The notes beneath the pieces are model-generated. The model was not told the origin of the DNA and ran no database searches. It worked only from the letters and a program-made list of their open reading frames with translations. Shown here in pieces: positions 27,019-34,499 of a stretch of DNA of 64,000 nt. The translations under genes were made by a program, and so were the position numbers. The stretch is from Bacteroidales bacterium UBA3290 (GTDB lineage Bacteria; Bacteroidota; Bacteroidia; Bacteroidales; UBA932), in contig DETK01000010.1 of NCBI GenBank assembly GCA_002361615.1, forward strand, positions 1 to 64,000, read 5' to 3'. Position 1 is the first letter of the stretch. Every line of letters begins with the position of its first letter.

Positions 27019-27210
27019 GCTTTTGCCTCCAGGCTCGCAACTTTTGATTCAAAAACCTTCGCTTCTAAGCGGCATCAGCCGCTAGCGGAGGCCGTTGTGT
27101 GGGCCTTGTGCGATAGCAGGCCGGAGCGGCAGGGTTTGGGGCAGCGCCCCAGTAGACACAGATGTCTATGGGTTTTTGACTCAAAAGTTGTCTCGCCTTC
27201 CTGCAAAAGC
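27019..27210. repeat. 192-base element bounded by 39/40-base inverted repeats
   Basis: 27019-27057 and 27171-27210 are inverted repeats of each other. They agree fully over the outer 8 bases (GCTTTTGC) and at 18 of the inner 19 positions (AACTTTTGAnTCAAAAACC), with a less conserved middle. Between them sits one structured unit. The layout is that of a miniature inverted-repeat element. There is no open reading frame of note inside. Together with the second unit it fills the 456-base gap between dprA and queA; 26933-27018 holds only AT-rich sequence that should contain the dprA promoter. Confidence 0.6.
27068..27160 (+). other. Structured intergenic unit 1 (three hairpins)
   Basis: In order: hairpin P1 AGCGGC-ATCA-GCCGCT (27068-27083), the string GCGGAGGCCG, hairpin P2 (GGCCT at 27102-27106 with AGGCC at 27118-27122), then AGGGTTT and hairpin P3 GGGGC-AGC-GCCCC (27138-27150), ending in AGTAGACACA. 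The same order occurs in unit 2. It may be a transcribed RNA or a repeated extragenic palindrome cluster. A third, weakened P3 with the same GTAGACACA tail lies at 27244-27264. Confidence 0.5.
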
Positions 27211-27265
27211 AAATCCAACGATTAATAGCAGTAGCTAATTCTAGGCAGCGCCCTGGTAGACACAA

Positions 27266-27383
27266 GTCCGCATCAGCGGACCGCCGGAGGCCGGTACTTT
27301 GCTAAACCCAGCTCATGAACGCACGACTCCCAGCATTAGCAAAGTACTAAGGCCGGGAGGCGCGGGGTTCGGGGCAGCGCCCC
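27266..27383 (+). other. Structured intergenic unit 2 (three hairpins)
   Basis: P1 is GTCCGC-ATCA-GCGGAC (27266-27281): the ATCA loop is identical to unit 1 but both stem arms have changed together. It is followed by GCCGGAGGCCG. P2 is a perfect 12-base stem (27294-27305 with 27336-27347) around 30 bases, unrelated in sequence to P2 of unit 1. The GGGGTTC string and P3 GGGGC-AGC-GCCCC (27371-27383) follow. The unit ends 5 bases before the queA stop codon. Confidence 0.5.
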
Positions 27384-27388
27384 GGTAT

Positions 27389-28438
27389 TTAGATAATCAA
27401 CATGGCATCGCCATAGGTACCGAACTGGTATTTTTCGTCGACGGCGACTTTGTAGGCGTTCATGATGTTGTGGTAGCCGCCGAAGGCGGCGGCGGTCATC
27501 AGCATCGTGCTGTAGGGCAGATGGAAATTGGTGACCATCGCGTCCGGAATCGAGAACTGGTAGGGCGGGAAGATGAACTTGTTGGTCCAGCCGTCGAAGG
27601 CGCGGATCTCACGCTTGGTGGTCACATACGTCTCCAGTGCGCGGACGACCGTGACGCCGACTGCGAACACTTTGTTGCCGCGGGCGCGGGCCCCGTTGAC
27701 GGCCTGGGCCGTTTCCTCGGAGATCGAGTACTGCTCGGAGTCCATCTTGTGCTTGGAGAGGTCTTCCACGTCCACGTTGTGGAAATGCGCGTTGCCCATA
27801 TAGAGCGTCAGGAAGGTGCGGTCGATGTCGTGGATCTCCATCTTCTTGAAGAGGATCTTGCTGAAATGCAGGCCGGCGGCCGGGCAGGCCACGGCGCCTT
27901 CCTTGCTGGCGAAGATGGTCTGGAAACGCTCCTTGTCGATTTCCTCGGCGTGCGGACGGATCCACTTGGGAACCGGCAGCGAGCCCATCTGGTAGAGCGT
28001 CTGGCGGAACTCTTCGTAGGAACCGTCAAACAGGAAACGGAGCGTGCGGCCGCGGGAGGTCGTGTTGTCGATGACCTCGGCGACCAGGGAGTCGTTCTCG
28101 CCGAAATAGAGCTTGTTGCCGATGCGGATCTTGCGTGCGGGATCGACCAGCACGTCCCACAGGCGCTGGTCGCGGTTGAGCTCGCGAAGCAGGAAGACGT
28201 CGATCTCGGCGCCGGTCTTTTCCTTGTTGCCGCTCATCCGGGCGGGGAATACCTTGGCGTCGTTGAAAACGAACAGGTCGTGCGGGGCAGCGTATTCGAT
28301 GATATCCTTGAAAATCCGGTGCTCGATCTCGCCGGTGTCCTTGTGGACCACCATCAGACGGCACTCGTCGCGTTCTTCAGAAGGATATTTGGCAATCAGC
28401 TCATGGGGAAAATCAAATCCGAACTGTGATAATTTCAT
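27389..28438 (-). CDS. queA: S-adenosylmethionine:tRNA ribosyltransferase-isomerase
   Basis: A 349-residue enzyme that transfers the ribosyl part of SAM to preQ1 in tRNA, giving epoxyqueuosine. Family marks: FDFPHELIAKYP at the start, LFVFNDAKVFPARMSGNKEKTGAEIDVFLL, DGSYEEFRQTLYQMG, the conserved PxPxYI-like LPVPKWIRP, FASKEGAVACPAAGLHFS and HVDVED-like NVDVEDLSKHKMDSE. Length is normal. It is the last gene of a leftward series behind the S41 protease, from which it is separated by 62 bases holding an inverted repeat. Confidence 0.96.
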   Translation of the reverse strand: MKLSQFGFDFPHELIAKYPSEERDECRLMVVHKDTGEIEHRIFKDIIEYAAPHDLFVFNDAKVFPARMSGNKEKTGAEIDVFLLRELNRDQRLWDVLVDPARKIRIGNKLYFGENDSLVAEVIDNTTSRGRTLRFLFDGSYEEFRQTLYQMGSLPVPKWIRPHAEEIDKERFQTIFASKEGAVACPAAGLHFSKILFKKMEIHDIDRTFLTLYMGNAHFHNVDVEDLSKHKMDSEQYSISEETAQAVNGARARGNKVFAVGVTVVRALETYVTTKREIRAFDGWTNKFIFPPYQFSIPDAMVTNFHLPYSTMLMTAAAFGGYHNIMNAYKVAVDEKYQFGTYGDAMLII

Positions 28439-28440
28439 AT

Positions 28441-28491
28441 TTTTTAGATTTTATGCGAGAAAACAACAATTATACGCAGCAAATCTAAAAA
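28441..28491 (-). promoter_or_regulatory. Inverted repeat and -7-like box upstream of queA
   Basis: TTTTTAGATTT (28441-28451) and AAATCTAAAAA (28481-28491) are a perfect 11-base inverted repeat starting 3 bases before the queA ATG. On the minus strand TAGATTTG (28487-28480) fits the TAnnTTTG -7 box and overlaps one arm, so this could be a promoter with an overlapping operator. No good -33 box was seen. Confidence 0.4.
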
Positions 28492-28500
28492 AGTTTCAAA

Positions 28501-30087
28501 TTATCGGTCTTTCATCGCCGCTTCGAGCACATTGTCGATGGTCAGGTAGATGGGATAGAAAGCGTCGTCGTTGAGCGGCGTATTGCGCCCGATCAGGGCG
28601 CGCAGCTGCACCAGGATCGTCTCGCCGGAGACGGCCCACTCCTCCTCGGTGGGCTTGACGCCCTCGGCCGTGGTGAAAGCGATGAAGTCGGATTTGAGAT
28701 TCTGTCCGTCGAGGAAACGGTAGAGCGAAGGCAGGTCGCGGATCTCGCGCAGGCGGCTTCGGTTGCGGTCGGCCACCTGATTGGCGAACTTCACCTGGAG
28801 GCTCTTGCGGTTGCACTGGCCCAGGTACTCGGTGTAATGCGTCGTATCGATCGGCACGAATACGTCGGGAATGATACCTCCGCCGCCGTAAACCGTGCGG
28901 CCACCCCGCGTAGTGAACTTCAGCGAGTCGTTGACGCGGATGCTGTCGACGCTCATCATCTCGCCGTGGAGATAGCGTTCATAGATGTCGTAGCCGTAGT
29001 CGTCGCCATAGGGCTTCTGGATGCAGCGGCCGGAAGGCGTATGGTAGCGGGCCACCGTCAGACGGATGCCCGAACCGTCGCTGAAGAAGACCGGTTCCTG
29101 CACCAGTCCCTTACCGAAGGAACGCAGGCCATAGAGCGTCGCCCGGTCGTTGTCCTGCATCGCCCCGGCGAAGATCTCGCTCGAAGAAGCGGAGCCTTCG
29201 TTGATCAGGACGGCCAGTTCGATGTCCCGGCAGCTGCCCTTGCCATCGGCAAATACATCGTTACGCGGACGGTTGCGGCCTTCCATATAGACGATCAGGT
29301 CGCCTTTTTCCAGGAACTCGTTGCAAAGCATCAGGGCCTGGTCGAGATAGCCGCCCGTGTTGTCGCGCAAGTCGAAGATCAGGCGCTTCATGCCCTTTTC
29401 GCGCAGGCTGAGCGCCGCTTTGAGGAACTCAAGGTAGGTGCTGCGGGCAAACTTCGAGAGCTTGATGAAGCCGGTCGTATCGTCGACCATATAGGCCACG
29501 TCCACGCTGTTGACCGGAATCATGCCGCGTGTGATATTGAACTGGATGGGTTCGCGCACCCCCTCGCGTTGCACATAGATGCGGACTTTCGTGCCGCGCT
29601 GCCCCTTCATGAGCCGGACCATCGTGTCCTGCGGCGTGCTGTTGCCCGCAATCACGCGGTCGTCCACCTTGACGATGCGGTCGCCCGAGAGAAGGCCCGC
29701 CTTTTCGGAAGGCCCGCCCGCAATCACGTGCGTGACCACGGCCGTGTCGTTGGGCACATTGAACTGGATGCCGATGCCGTCGAACCCGCCCTGCAGGTCC
29801 TGTTCGGCCGCCTCCAGCTCGACGGGCGGAAGGTAGACCGAATGCGGATCGAGTTTCGAGAGGATGTCGGGCAGGATCTTTTCGGTCACCGCACACTGGT
29901 CGATGGGATCCACGTAGTCGCGGTCCACGCTCTGGAGCACCAGCATCAGTTTGGACCAGTCCGACGCGGGAATCCGGACTTCATTCCGTCTGTCGCGCTG
30001 CCACATGCGGCCCACGATGACCAGCAGGAGCGCCAGGACCACGCACCATCCGATGGTGATCAGGCGGTTTTGTATCTTGGGATCCAT
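28501..30087 (-). CDS. S41-family C-terminal processing peptidase
   Basis: A 528-residue periplasmic serine protease. An N-terminal membrane anchor (about residues 11-27) precedes a helical lead, a PDZ domain (about 85-175; GGFDGIGIQFN, GPSEKAGLLSGDRIVKVDD) and the S41 catalytic core. The serine lies in NEGSASSSEIFAGAM and the lysine in RSFGKGLVQEP, the Ser-Lys dyad of tail-specific proteases. It trims or removes envelope proteins from their C-termini. It starts directly after the dCMP deaminase stop, with no gap. Confidence 0.95.
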   Translation of the reverse strand: MDPKIQNRLITIGWCVVLALLLVIVGRMWQRDRRNEVRIPASDWSKLMLVLQSVDRDYVDPIDQCAVTEKILPDILSKLDPHSVYLPPVELEAAEQDLQGGFDGIGIQFNVPNDTAVVTHVIAGGPSEKAGLLSGDRIVKVDDRVIAGNSTPQDTMVRLMKGQRGTKVRIYVQREGVREPIQFNITRGMIPVNSVDVAYMVDDTTGFIKLSKFARSTYLEFLKAALSLREKGMKRLIFDLRDNTGGYLDQALMLCNEFLEKGDLIVYMEGRNRPRNDVFADGKGSCRDIELAVLINEGSASSSEIFAGAMQDNDRATLYGLRSFGKGLVQEPVFFSDGSGIRLTVARYHTPSGRCIQKPYGDDYGYDIYERYLHGEMMSVDSIRVNDSLKFTTRGGRTVYGGGGIIPDVFVPIDTTHYTEYLGQCNRKSLQVKFANQVADRNRSRLREIRDLPSLYRFLDGQNLKSDFIAFTTAEGVKPTEEEWAVSGETILVQLRALIGRNTPLNDDAFYPIYLTIDNVLEAAMKDR

Positions 30088-30501
30088 CTATACCTCGATT
30101 TTATCGACCTGGATGCCGGCACGGCGCAGCAGGTCCGCCCCGTCGGTGATCCGGTATTCACGGGCATAGACCACCCGCTTGATTCCGGCCTGGATAATCA
30201 GTTTGGCGCACTCCATACAGGGGGAATCCGTAATATACAGGGTAGCGCCCTCGCTGCTGTTGCTGCTCTTGGCCACCTTGGTGATGGCATTGGCCTCGGC
30301 ATGGAGCACGTAGGGCTTGGTCACGCCGTCTTCCTCGCACACGTTCTCGAAACCCGAGGGGGTGCCGTTATAGCCGTCCGAGATGATCATCCGGTCCTTG
30401 ACCAGGATGGCACCGACCTGCCGGCGGATGCAGTATGAATTCTTCGCCCACACCGCCGCCATCTCCAGATAGCTTCTGTCAAATTTGTTTTCCTTGTCCA
30501 T
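30088..30501 (-). CDS. dCMP deaminase-family protein
   Basis: A 137-residue zinc deaminase that would convert dCMP to dUMP for thymidylate supply (ComEB-like). Zinc and catalytic motifs are HAEANAI (His and Glu, residues 67-73) and PCMEC (Cys pair, 94-98). The substrate region GYNGTPSGFENVCEEDG is typical. The start at 30501 was chosen from the family alignment pattern; the reading frame stays open far upstream inside the neighbouring gene. One base separates it from the stop of the acyl-CoA ligase. Confidence 0.93.
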   Translation of the reverse strand: MDKENKFDRSYLEMAAVWAKNSYCIRRQVGAILVKDRMIISDGYNGTPSGFENVCEEDGVTKPYVLHAEANAITKVAKSSNSSEGATLYITDSPCMECAKLIIQAGIKRVVYAREYRITDGADLLRRAGIQVDKIEV

Positions 30502-30502
30502 G

Positions 30503-32185
30503 TCAGTGCGTATCGACGCCTCGTTGATACAGGTAACGCTTGATGCTTCGCTTCGGGGTCTTTTCGAATTCCTGGTCCACCATCTCCACGTTGTGGATCT
30601 TGCAGTACTGGTCGAGCTCCAGGTTGGCCAGCTGTACGCCTTCCTTGAGCTTTTCCAGCAGCTGCTCGCGGTCCAGGCCGTCTTCCGTTGCCTGCTCGAA
30701 GTCGGGGTACACGAGGGCGACGAGCTTGAAGTCGTCCTCCACCACCAGCGACTCCACCACATAGGGCATGTTGTTGAGGATGCTCTCGATCTCCTCGGGA
30801 TAGATGTTCTGGCCGGAAGGTCCCAGGATCATGCTCTTGCAACGGCCTTTCAGATAAAGGTAACCGTCGCCGTCGATGACACCCATGTCCCCCGTGCGGA
30901 ACCAGCCGTCCACAAAGGCGTCCTTGGTCGCCATCTCGTTCTTATAGTAGCCCAGGAACACGTTTTCGCCCTTGACCAGCACCTCGCCCGGAATCTTCTT
31001 GGGATCGTCGGAATCGATCTTGATCTTCATCCGGGGCGCCGCCTTGCCGCAGGAATAGAGCTTGGTCTTGTCCCAGTGGACGTACGTGATGATCGGCGCG
31101 CATTCGGTCATGCCGTAGCCGATGGTGAAGGGAAAGTTGATGCGCTTGAAGAAGGCTTCCGCCTCGCGGTTGAACGGGGCGCCGCCGATGATCACTTCGC
31201 CAAACTTGCCGCCGAAAGCCTGGACGAGGTTGTCGCGAAACTTGTTCTTGACCATCTTGTCGAGCACGGGCAGGTTGAGCATCAGTTTGATGCGCTTCTT
31301 GCTGATGAACGGGACCAGCGTGTTCTTGTAGATCTTCTCTATGACCAGCGGGACGGCGATGATGGTGTCGGGCTTGACCGACCCCATCGCCTCGAGGATG
31401 ATTTTCGGGCTGGGGAGACGCGTCAGGAAGAACACGTGGGCACCGATCGTCATTTCGAACAGGAACTCGAAGATCATACCGTACATGTGGGCGGTCGGCA
31501 GCATCGAGACCATGCGGGAGTTGCAGTCCATCTGCGGCTCGGCCTCATGGGCGAACTGTACATTGGACAGGAGGGCCCGGTACGGGATCATAACGCCTTT
31601 CGAGAAGCCAGAAGTGCCTGAGGTATAGCTGATCAGCGCCAATTCTTCCGGCGAGTCGATGTAGTAGTTAAGGTTCTCAGGCGCGTATCCGCCGGGGAAA
31701 CGTTCGGCCATCTTGGCATCGAGTCCCTCCATCGCGGCGGTGGCCAGCGGATTGATGGACCGGACCACCGTAAAGTCGTTCATCGTGACGATCACCTCGA
31801 CGCCGGGCAGGTCCAGTTCGGAAAGGCCCCGCCAGATAATGTCGCCCACGAAGAGGATGCGGGCATCGGAATGGGCCACCAGATGCCGGAGGTTCGCCGG
31901 CTGGAACTCGTGGAGGATCGGGACCACCACGGCGCCGTAAGTCATGGCGGCCAGATAGGAGATGGCCCAGTTGACCTGGTTGCGTCCACAGACGGCCACC
32001 TTATCGCCCTGCTTGAGGCCGCAGGCCTCGAAGAAAAGGTGCAGGCGGGCTATTTCACGCGCCACATCCTTATAATAAAGGGTATTCTGATTGTAGTTCG
32101 ATAAGGCGGGCCGGTTCCAGTTCTTCTTGAAACTGTTCTCAAAAAGGACGTTCAGCGACTTTTTCCGGGAAGGTTTCTTAGCCAT
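30503..32185 (-). CDS. AMP-binding long-chain fatty acid CoA ligase
   Basis: A 560-residue member of the ANL superfamily that activates a fatty acid through an adenylate. The P-loop is LISYTSGTSGFSKGVMI near residue 190; GYGMTECAP (A5 motif), WFRTGDMGVIDGDGYLYLKGRCKSMI (A7-A8) and GQNIYPEEIE follow. The last lysine region is TPKRSIKRYLYQ. Length fits bacterial FadD-like enzymes. It follows the ABC exporter by 9 bases and precedes dCMP deaminase by 1 base, so this is a leftward operon. Confidence 0.93.
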   Translation of the reverse strand: MAKKPSRKKSLNVLFENSFKKNWNRPALSNYNQNTLYYKDVAREIARLHLFFEACGLKQGDKVAVCGRNQVNWAISYLAAMTYGAVVVPILHEFQPANLRHLVAHSDARILFVGDIIWRGLSELDLPGVEVIVTMNDFTVVRSINPLATAAMEGLDAKMAERFPGGYAPENLNYYIDSPEELALISYTSGTSGFSKGVMIPYRALLSNVQFAHEAEPQMDCNSRMVSMLPTAHMYGMIFEFLFEMTIGAHVFFLTRLPSPKIILEAMGSVKPDTIIAVPLVIEKIYKNTLVPFISKKRIKLMLNLPVLDKMVKNKFRDNLVQAFGGKFGEVIIGGAPFNREAEAFFKRINFPFTIGYGMTECAPIITYVHWDKTKLYSCGKAAPRMKIKIDSDDPKKIPGEVLVKGENVFLGYYKNEMATKDAFVDGWFRTGDMGVIDGDGYLYLKGRCKSMILGPSGQNIYPEEIESILNNMPYVVESLVVEDDFKLVALVYPDFEQATEDGLDREQLLEKLKEGVQLANLELDQYCKIHNVEMVDQEFEKTPKRSIKRYLYQRGVDTH

Positions 32186-32194
32186 AGCGTAGTT

Positions 32195-34015
32195 TTATGT
32201 AAAATCCTGCAAATTGCAAAGATGCGAATAAAGACCGTTTTTTGCAACCAAATCTTCATGATTTCCGTGTTCGACGATACGACCGTCCTGCACGACATAG
32301 ATTTCATCGGCGTGCCGGATGGTGGAAAGCCGGTGCGCGATCACGAGCGAGGTACGGCTCTCCATCAGGCGGGAAAGCGCGTCCTGTACGAGCCTCTCGC
32401 TCTCGGTGTCAAGCGCGGAGGTAGCCTCGTCGAGGATCAGGATGGGCGGATTCTTGAGCACGGCACGGGCGATGGCGATGCGTTGCCGCTGGCCTCCCGA
32501 GAGCTTTGCGCCCCGGTCTCCGATGTTGGTGTCATAACCTTGCGGCAGGGCACGGATGAACCCGTCGGCATTCGCCACGCGGGCGGCCGCCTCAACGGCT
32601 TCCCGGCTGACCCCTTCCTGCCCGAAGGCGATGTTGCCGTAAACCGTATCGTTGAACAGGAATGTCTCCTGGGTCACGATGCCCATCAGCGAATTGAGGC
32701 TCTCCAGCGAGAGGCTGCGGATATCCTTGCCGTCGATCCGGATAGCGCCCTCTTCCACATCGTAGAAGCGCGGCAGCAGGTCGGCCATCGTGGACTTCCC
32801 CGCCCCGGACGGACCGACTACCGCAATCATCTTTCCCTTGGGAATCGTCAGACAGACGTCGCGCAGCACGGGTTCTCCGTCATAGGAGAAGGTCACGTGG
32901 TCGAAAGTCACCGCTTCGCGGAATTCCGTCAGGTTCTCCGTGCCGTCCGGAATACCTGCCGGCTCGTCGAGGATGGCGAAGATCCGTTCGGCCGACACGA
33001 GTCCTTTCTGGACGAGGGCATACTGCTTGGCGATCGTCTTGGCCGGCTCGAGCGCCTTCCAGTAGAACATGATATAGACGATGAACTGCTGCCAGGTCAT
33101 GCCCAGGCTGCCGTGATAGTTGAGCCAGCCGCCATAGAACAGGACGCCCGCAGCGATCGTAATGCCCAGGAACTCCGACAAGGGAGAAGCCAGTTCCTGC
33201 CGGTTGCGTACCTGCCGGAGCGTTTCGCGATGCTTGCGGTTGACCTCGTCGAACGAATGCACTGCGTAGCGGCGGGCACCGAACGCCTTGATGATCCGCG
33301 ATCCGGAGATGGCCTCCTCGAAATGACTCAGGATACGCCCCATCAGCCGCTGCGTCTCGACGCTGCCGGAACGCAGCTTGCGGGTAATGCGCGTCACAAT
33401 GAAAGCCGACACGGGAAGGGCAACGAGCGACACCAGCGTCAGTTGCGGCGACATATAGATCAGCATCGCCAGGAAACCGATCACCAGCAGGGGCTCACGC
33501 AGGAACACATGGAAACTCCCCGCAACGGAACCCTGCACCTCTGCCACGTCATTCGAGATGCTCGAAAGCACGTCGCCTTTGCGGCGGGCGGTAAACCAGC
33601 CAACCGGCAGCGAAAGGATCTTGGAAAAGAGTGCACCCCGGATATTCTGCATCAGCCGCGTCTCCACGCCCACAATGATGCGCTGCGACAGGTAGCGGCA
33701 CACGTTGGCAAGCAGACACGCCCCCACGATGGCCCCGCATACCAGCAGAAGGCCCCGGACAACCCCACCGTCGCGGATGACCGACGACAGCAGCCAGCGG
33801 AACCACTCCGTCACGAAATCTACGGTCGGCGCGAAGTCGGGTTTGGCCACGGCGGCGGCCGCTTCCTGGTTGTCGAAGAGCACCGTCAGCAGCGGACCCA
33901 GCAGCGCATAATTGACCACGCCAAAGACCACCGACAGCACCGACAGCAGCAGGTAGCCGGGAATCTTCCGGCCGTACGGCCGGGCAAAAGACAAGACACG
34001 TTGAAAGGTTTCCAT
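32195..34015 (-). CDS. MsbA-like ABC exporter (permease fused to ATPase)
   Basis: A 606-residue half-transporter. Six membrane helices lie in the first 320 residues. The nucleotide-binding domain has Walker A GPSGAGKST, the Q-loop TQETFLFND, signature LSGGQRQRIAIARA, Walker B LILDEATSALD and the switch histidine in VIAHRLSTI. Such proteins flip lipids (MsbA) or export drugs. I used the ATG at 34015; the frame reads in from a GTG three codons upstream. It is followed at 9 bases by the acyl-CoA ligase. Confidence 0.95.
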   Translation of the reverse strand: METFQRVLSFARPYGRKIPGYLLLSVLSVVFGVVNYALLGPLLTVLFDNQEAAAAVAKPDFAPTVDFVTEWFRWLLSSVIRDGGVVRGLLLVCGAIVGACLLANVCRYLSQRIIVGVETRLMQNIRGALFSKILSLPVGWFTARRKGDVLSSISNDVAEVQGSVAGSFHVFLREPLLVIGFLAMLIYMSPQLTLVSLVALPVSAFIVTRITRKLRSGSVETQRLMGRILSHFEEAISGSRIIKAFGARRYAVHSFDEVNRKHRETLRQVRNRQELASPLSEFLGITIAAGVLFYGGWLNYHGSLGMTWQQFIVYIMFYWKALEPAKTIAKQYALVQKGLVSAERIFAILDEPAGIPDGTENLTEFREAVTFDHVTFSYDGEPVLRDVCLTIPKGKMIAVVGPSGAGKSTMADLLPRFYDVEEGAIRIDGKDIRSLSLESLNSLMGIVTQETFLFNDTVYGNIAFGQEGVSREAVEAAARVANADGFIRALPQGYDTNIGDRGAKLSGGQRQRIAIARAVLKNPPILILDEATSALDTESERLVQDALSRLMESRTSLVIAHRLSTIRHADEIYVVQDGRIVEHGNHEDLVAKNGLYSHLCNLQDFT

Positions 34016-34075
34016 GACAGGCACTCACCGCAAAGATACGAAAAAACGCCCGCGCAGCAACTTCCCCGTTTCTGA

Positions 34076-34285
34076 TTATCTGTCCCAGTCGGTATCTTCG
34101 AGTTCGAAGAGTTGTTCAACAGAGAGATTGAAGATGTTGGCAATCTTCAAAGCACGTACGGTGGAAGGATTGAACCTCCTCTGTTCAATGGCGGCGATGG
34201 TCTGCCGGATGACTCCGGTCTTCTCGGCCAACTCCTGCTGCGACATACGGACCCGCGCCCGCTCTACCCCGATGTTATTCTTCAT
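34076..34285 (-). CDS. Small XRE-type HTH regulator
   Basis: A 69-residue protein made almost entirely of one Cro/C1 helix-turn-helix (MSQQELAEKTGVIRQTIAAIEQRRFNPSTVRALKIAN). This is the size and pattern of the YozG-like putative regulators that usually accompany a small membrane protein; no such partner is seen here. I took the ATG at 34285 (MKNNIGVERARV); the upstream reading is AT-rich and unlikely to be coding. It stands alone between the ABC exporter and a repeat remnant. Confidence 0.88.
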   Translation of the reverse strand: MKNNIGVERARVRMSQQELAEKTGVIRQTIAAIEQRRFNPSTVRALKIANIFNLSVEQLFELEDTDWDR

Positions 34286-34418
34286 CGCCCTGTCGTTTAT
34301 GTCCAGCCATAAAAATTTTCCGATGCAAATGCAAACAATAATTAACATTTAGCCAATAAAAAATATACTTTTTAAGGCCGACAGCTCGGAGTTGCCTGTT
34401 TCCAATGCCATTTCTCGT

Positions 34419-34452
34419 CAGCGACGCAGACGAATAACTGCGATTCCGGCCT
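34419..34452 (+). repeat. Partial copy (D) of the 109-base palindromic repeat
   Basis: CAGCGACGCAGACGAA matches the left arm of the 109-base repeat, and a few bases later CGATTCCGGCC resembles its central CGATTCCGAGCC. The rest is missing, so this is a decayed or deleted copy about 1.9 kb from copy A. Confidence 0.55.
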
Positions 34453-34499
34453 AACGACCAACAAAAAGAAATGGGAATGCAGCGATTGATTCTTTCAAT

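Noticed and set aside
27294..27347. Perfect 12-base inverted repeat around 30 bases, considered as an invertible promoter
   Set aside because: The segment between the repeats is too short for known Bacteroidota phase-variable promoters and contains no promoter consensus; it fits better as the middle hairpin of the structured unit.
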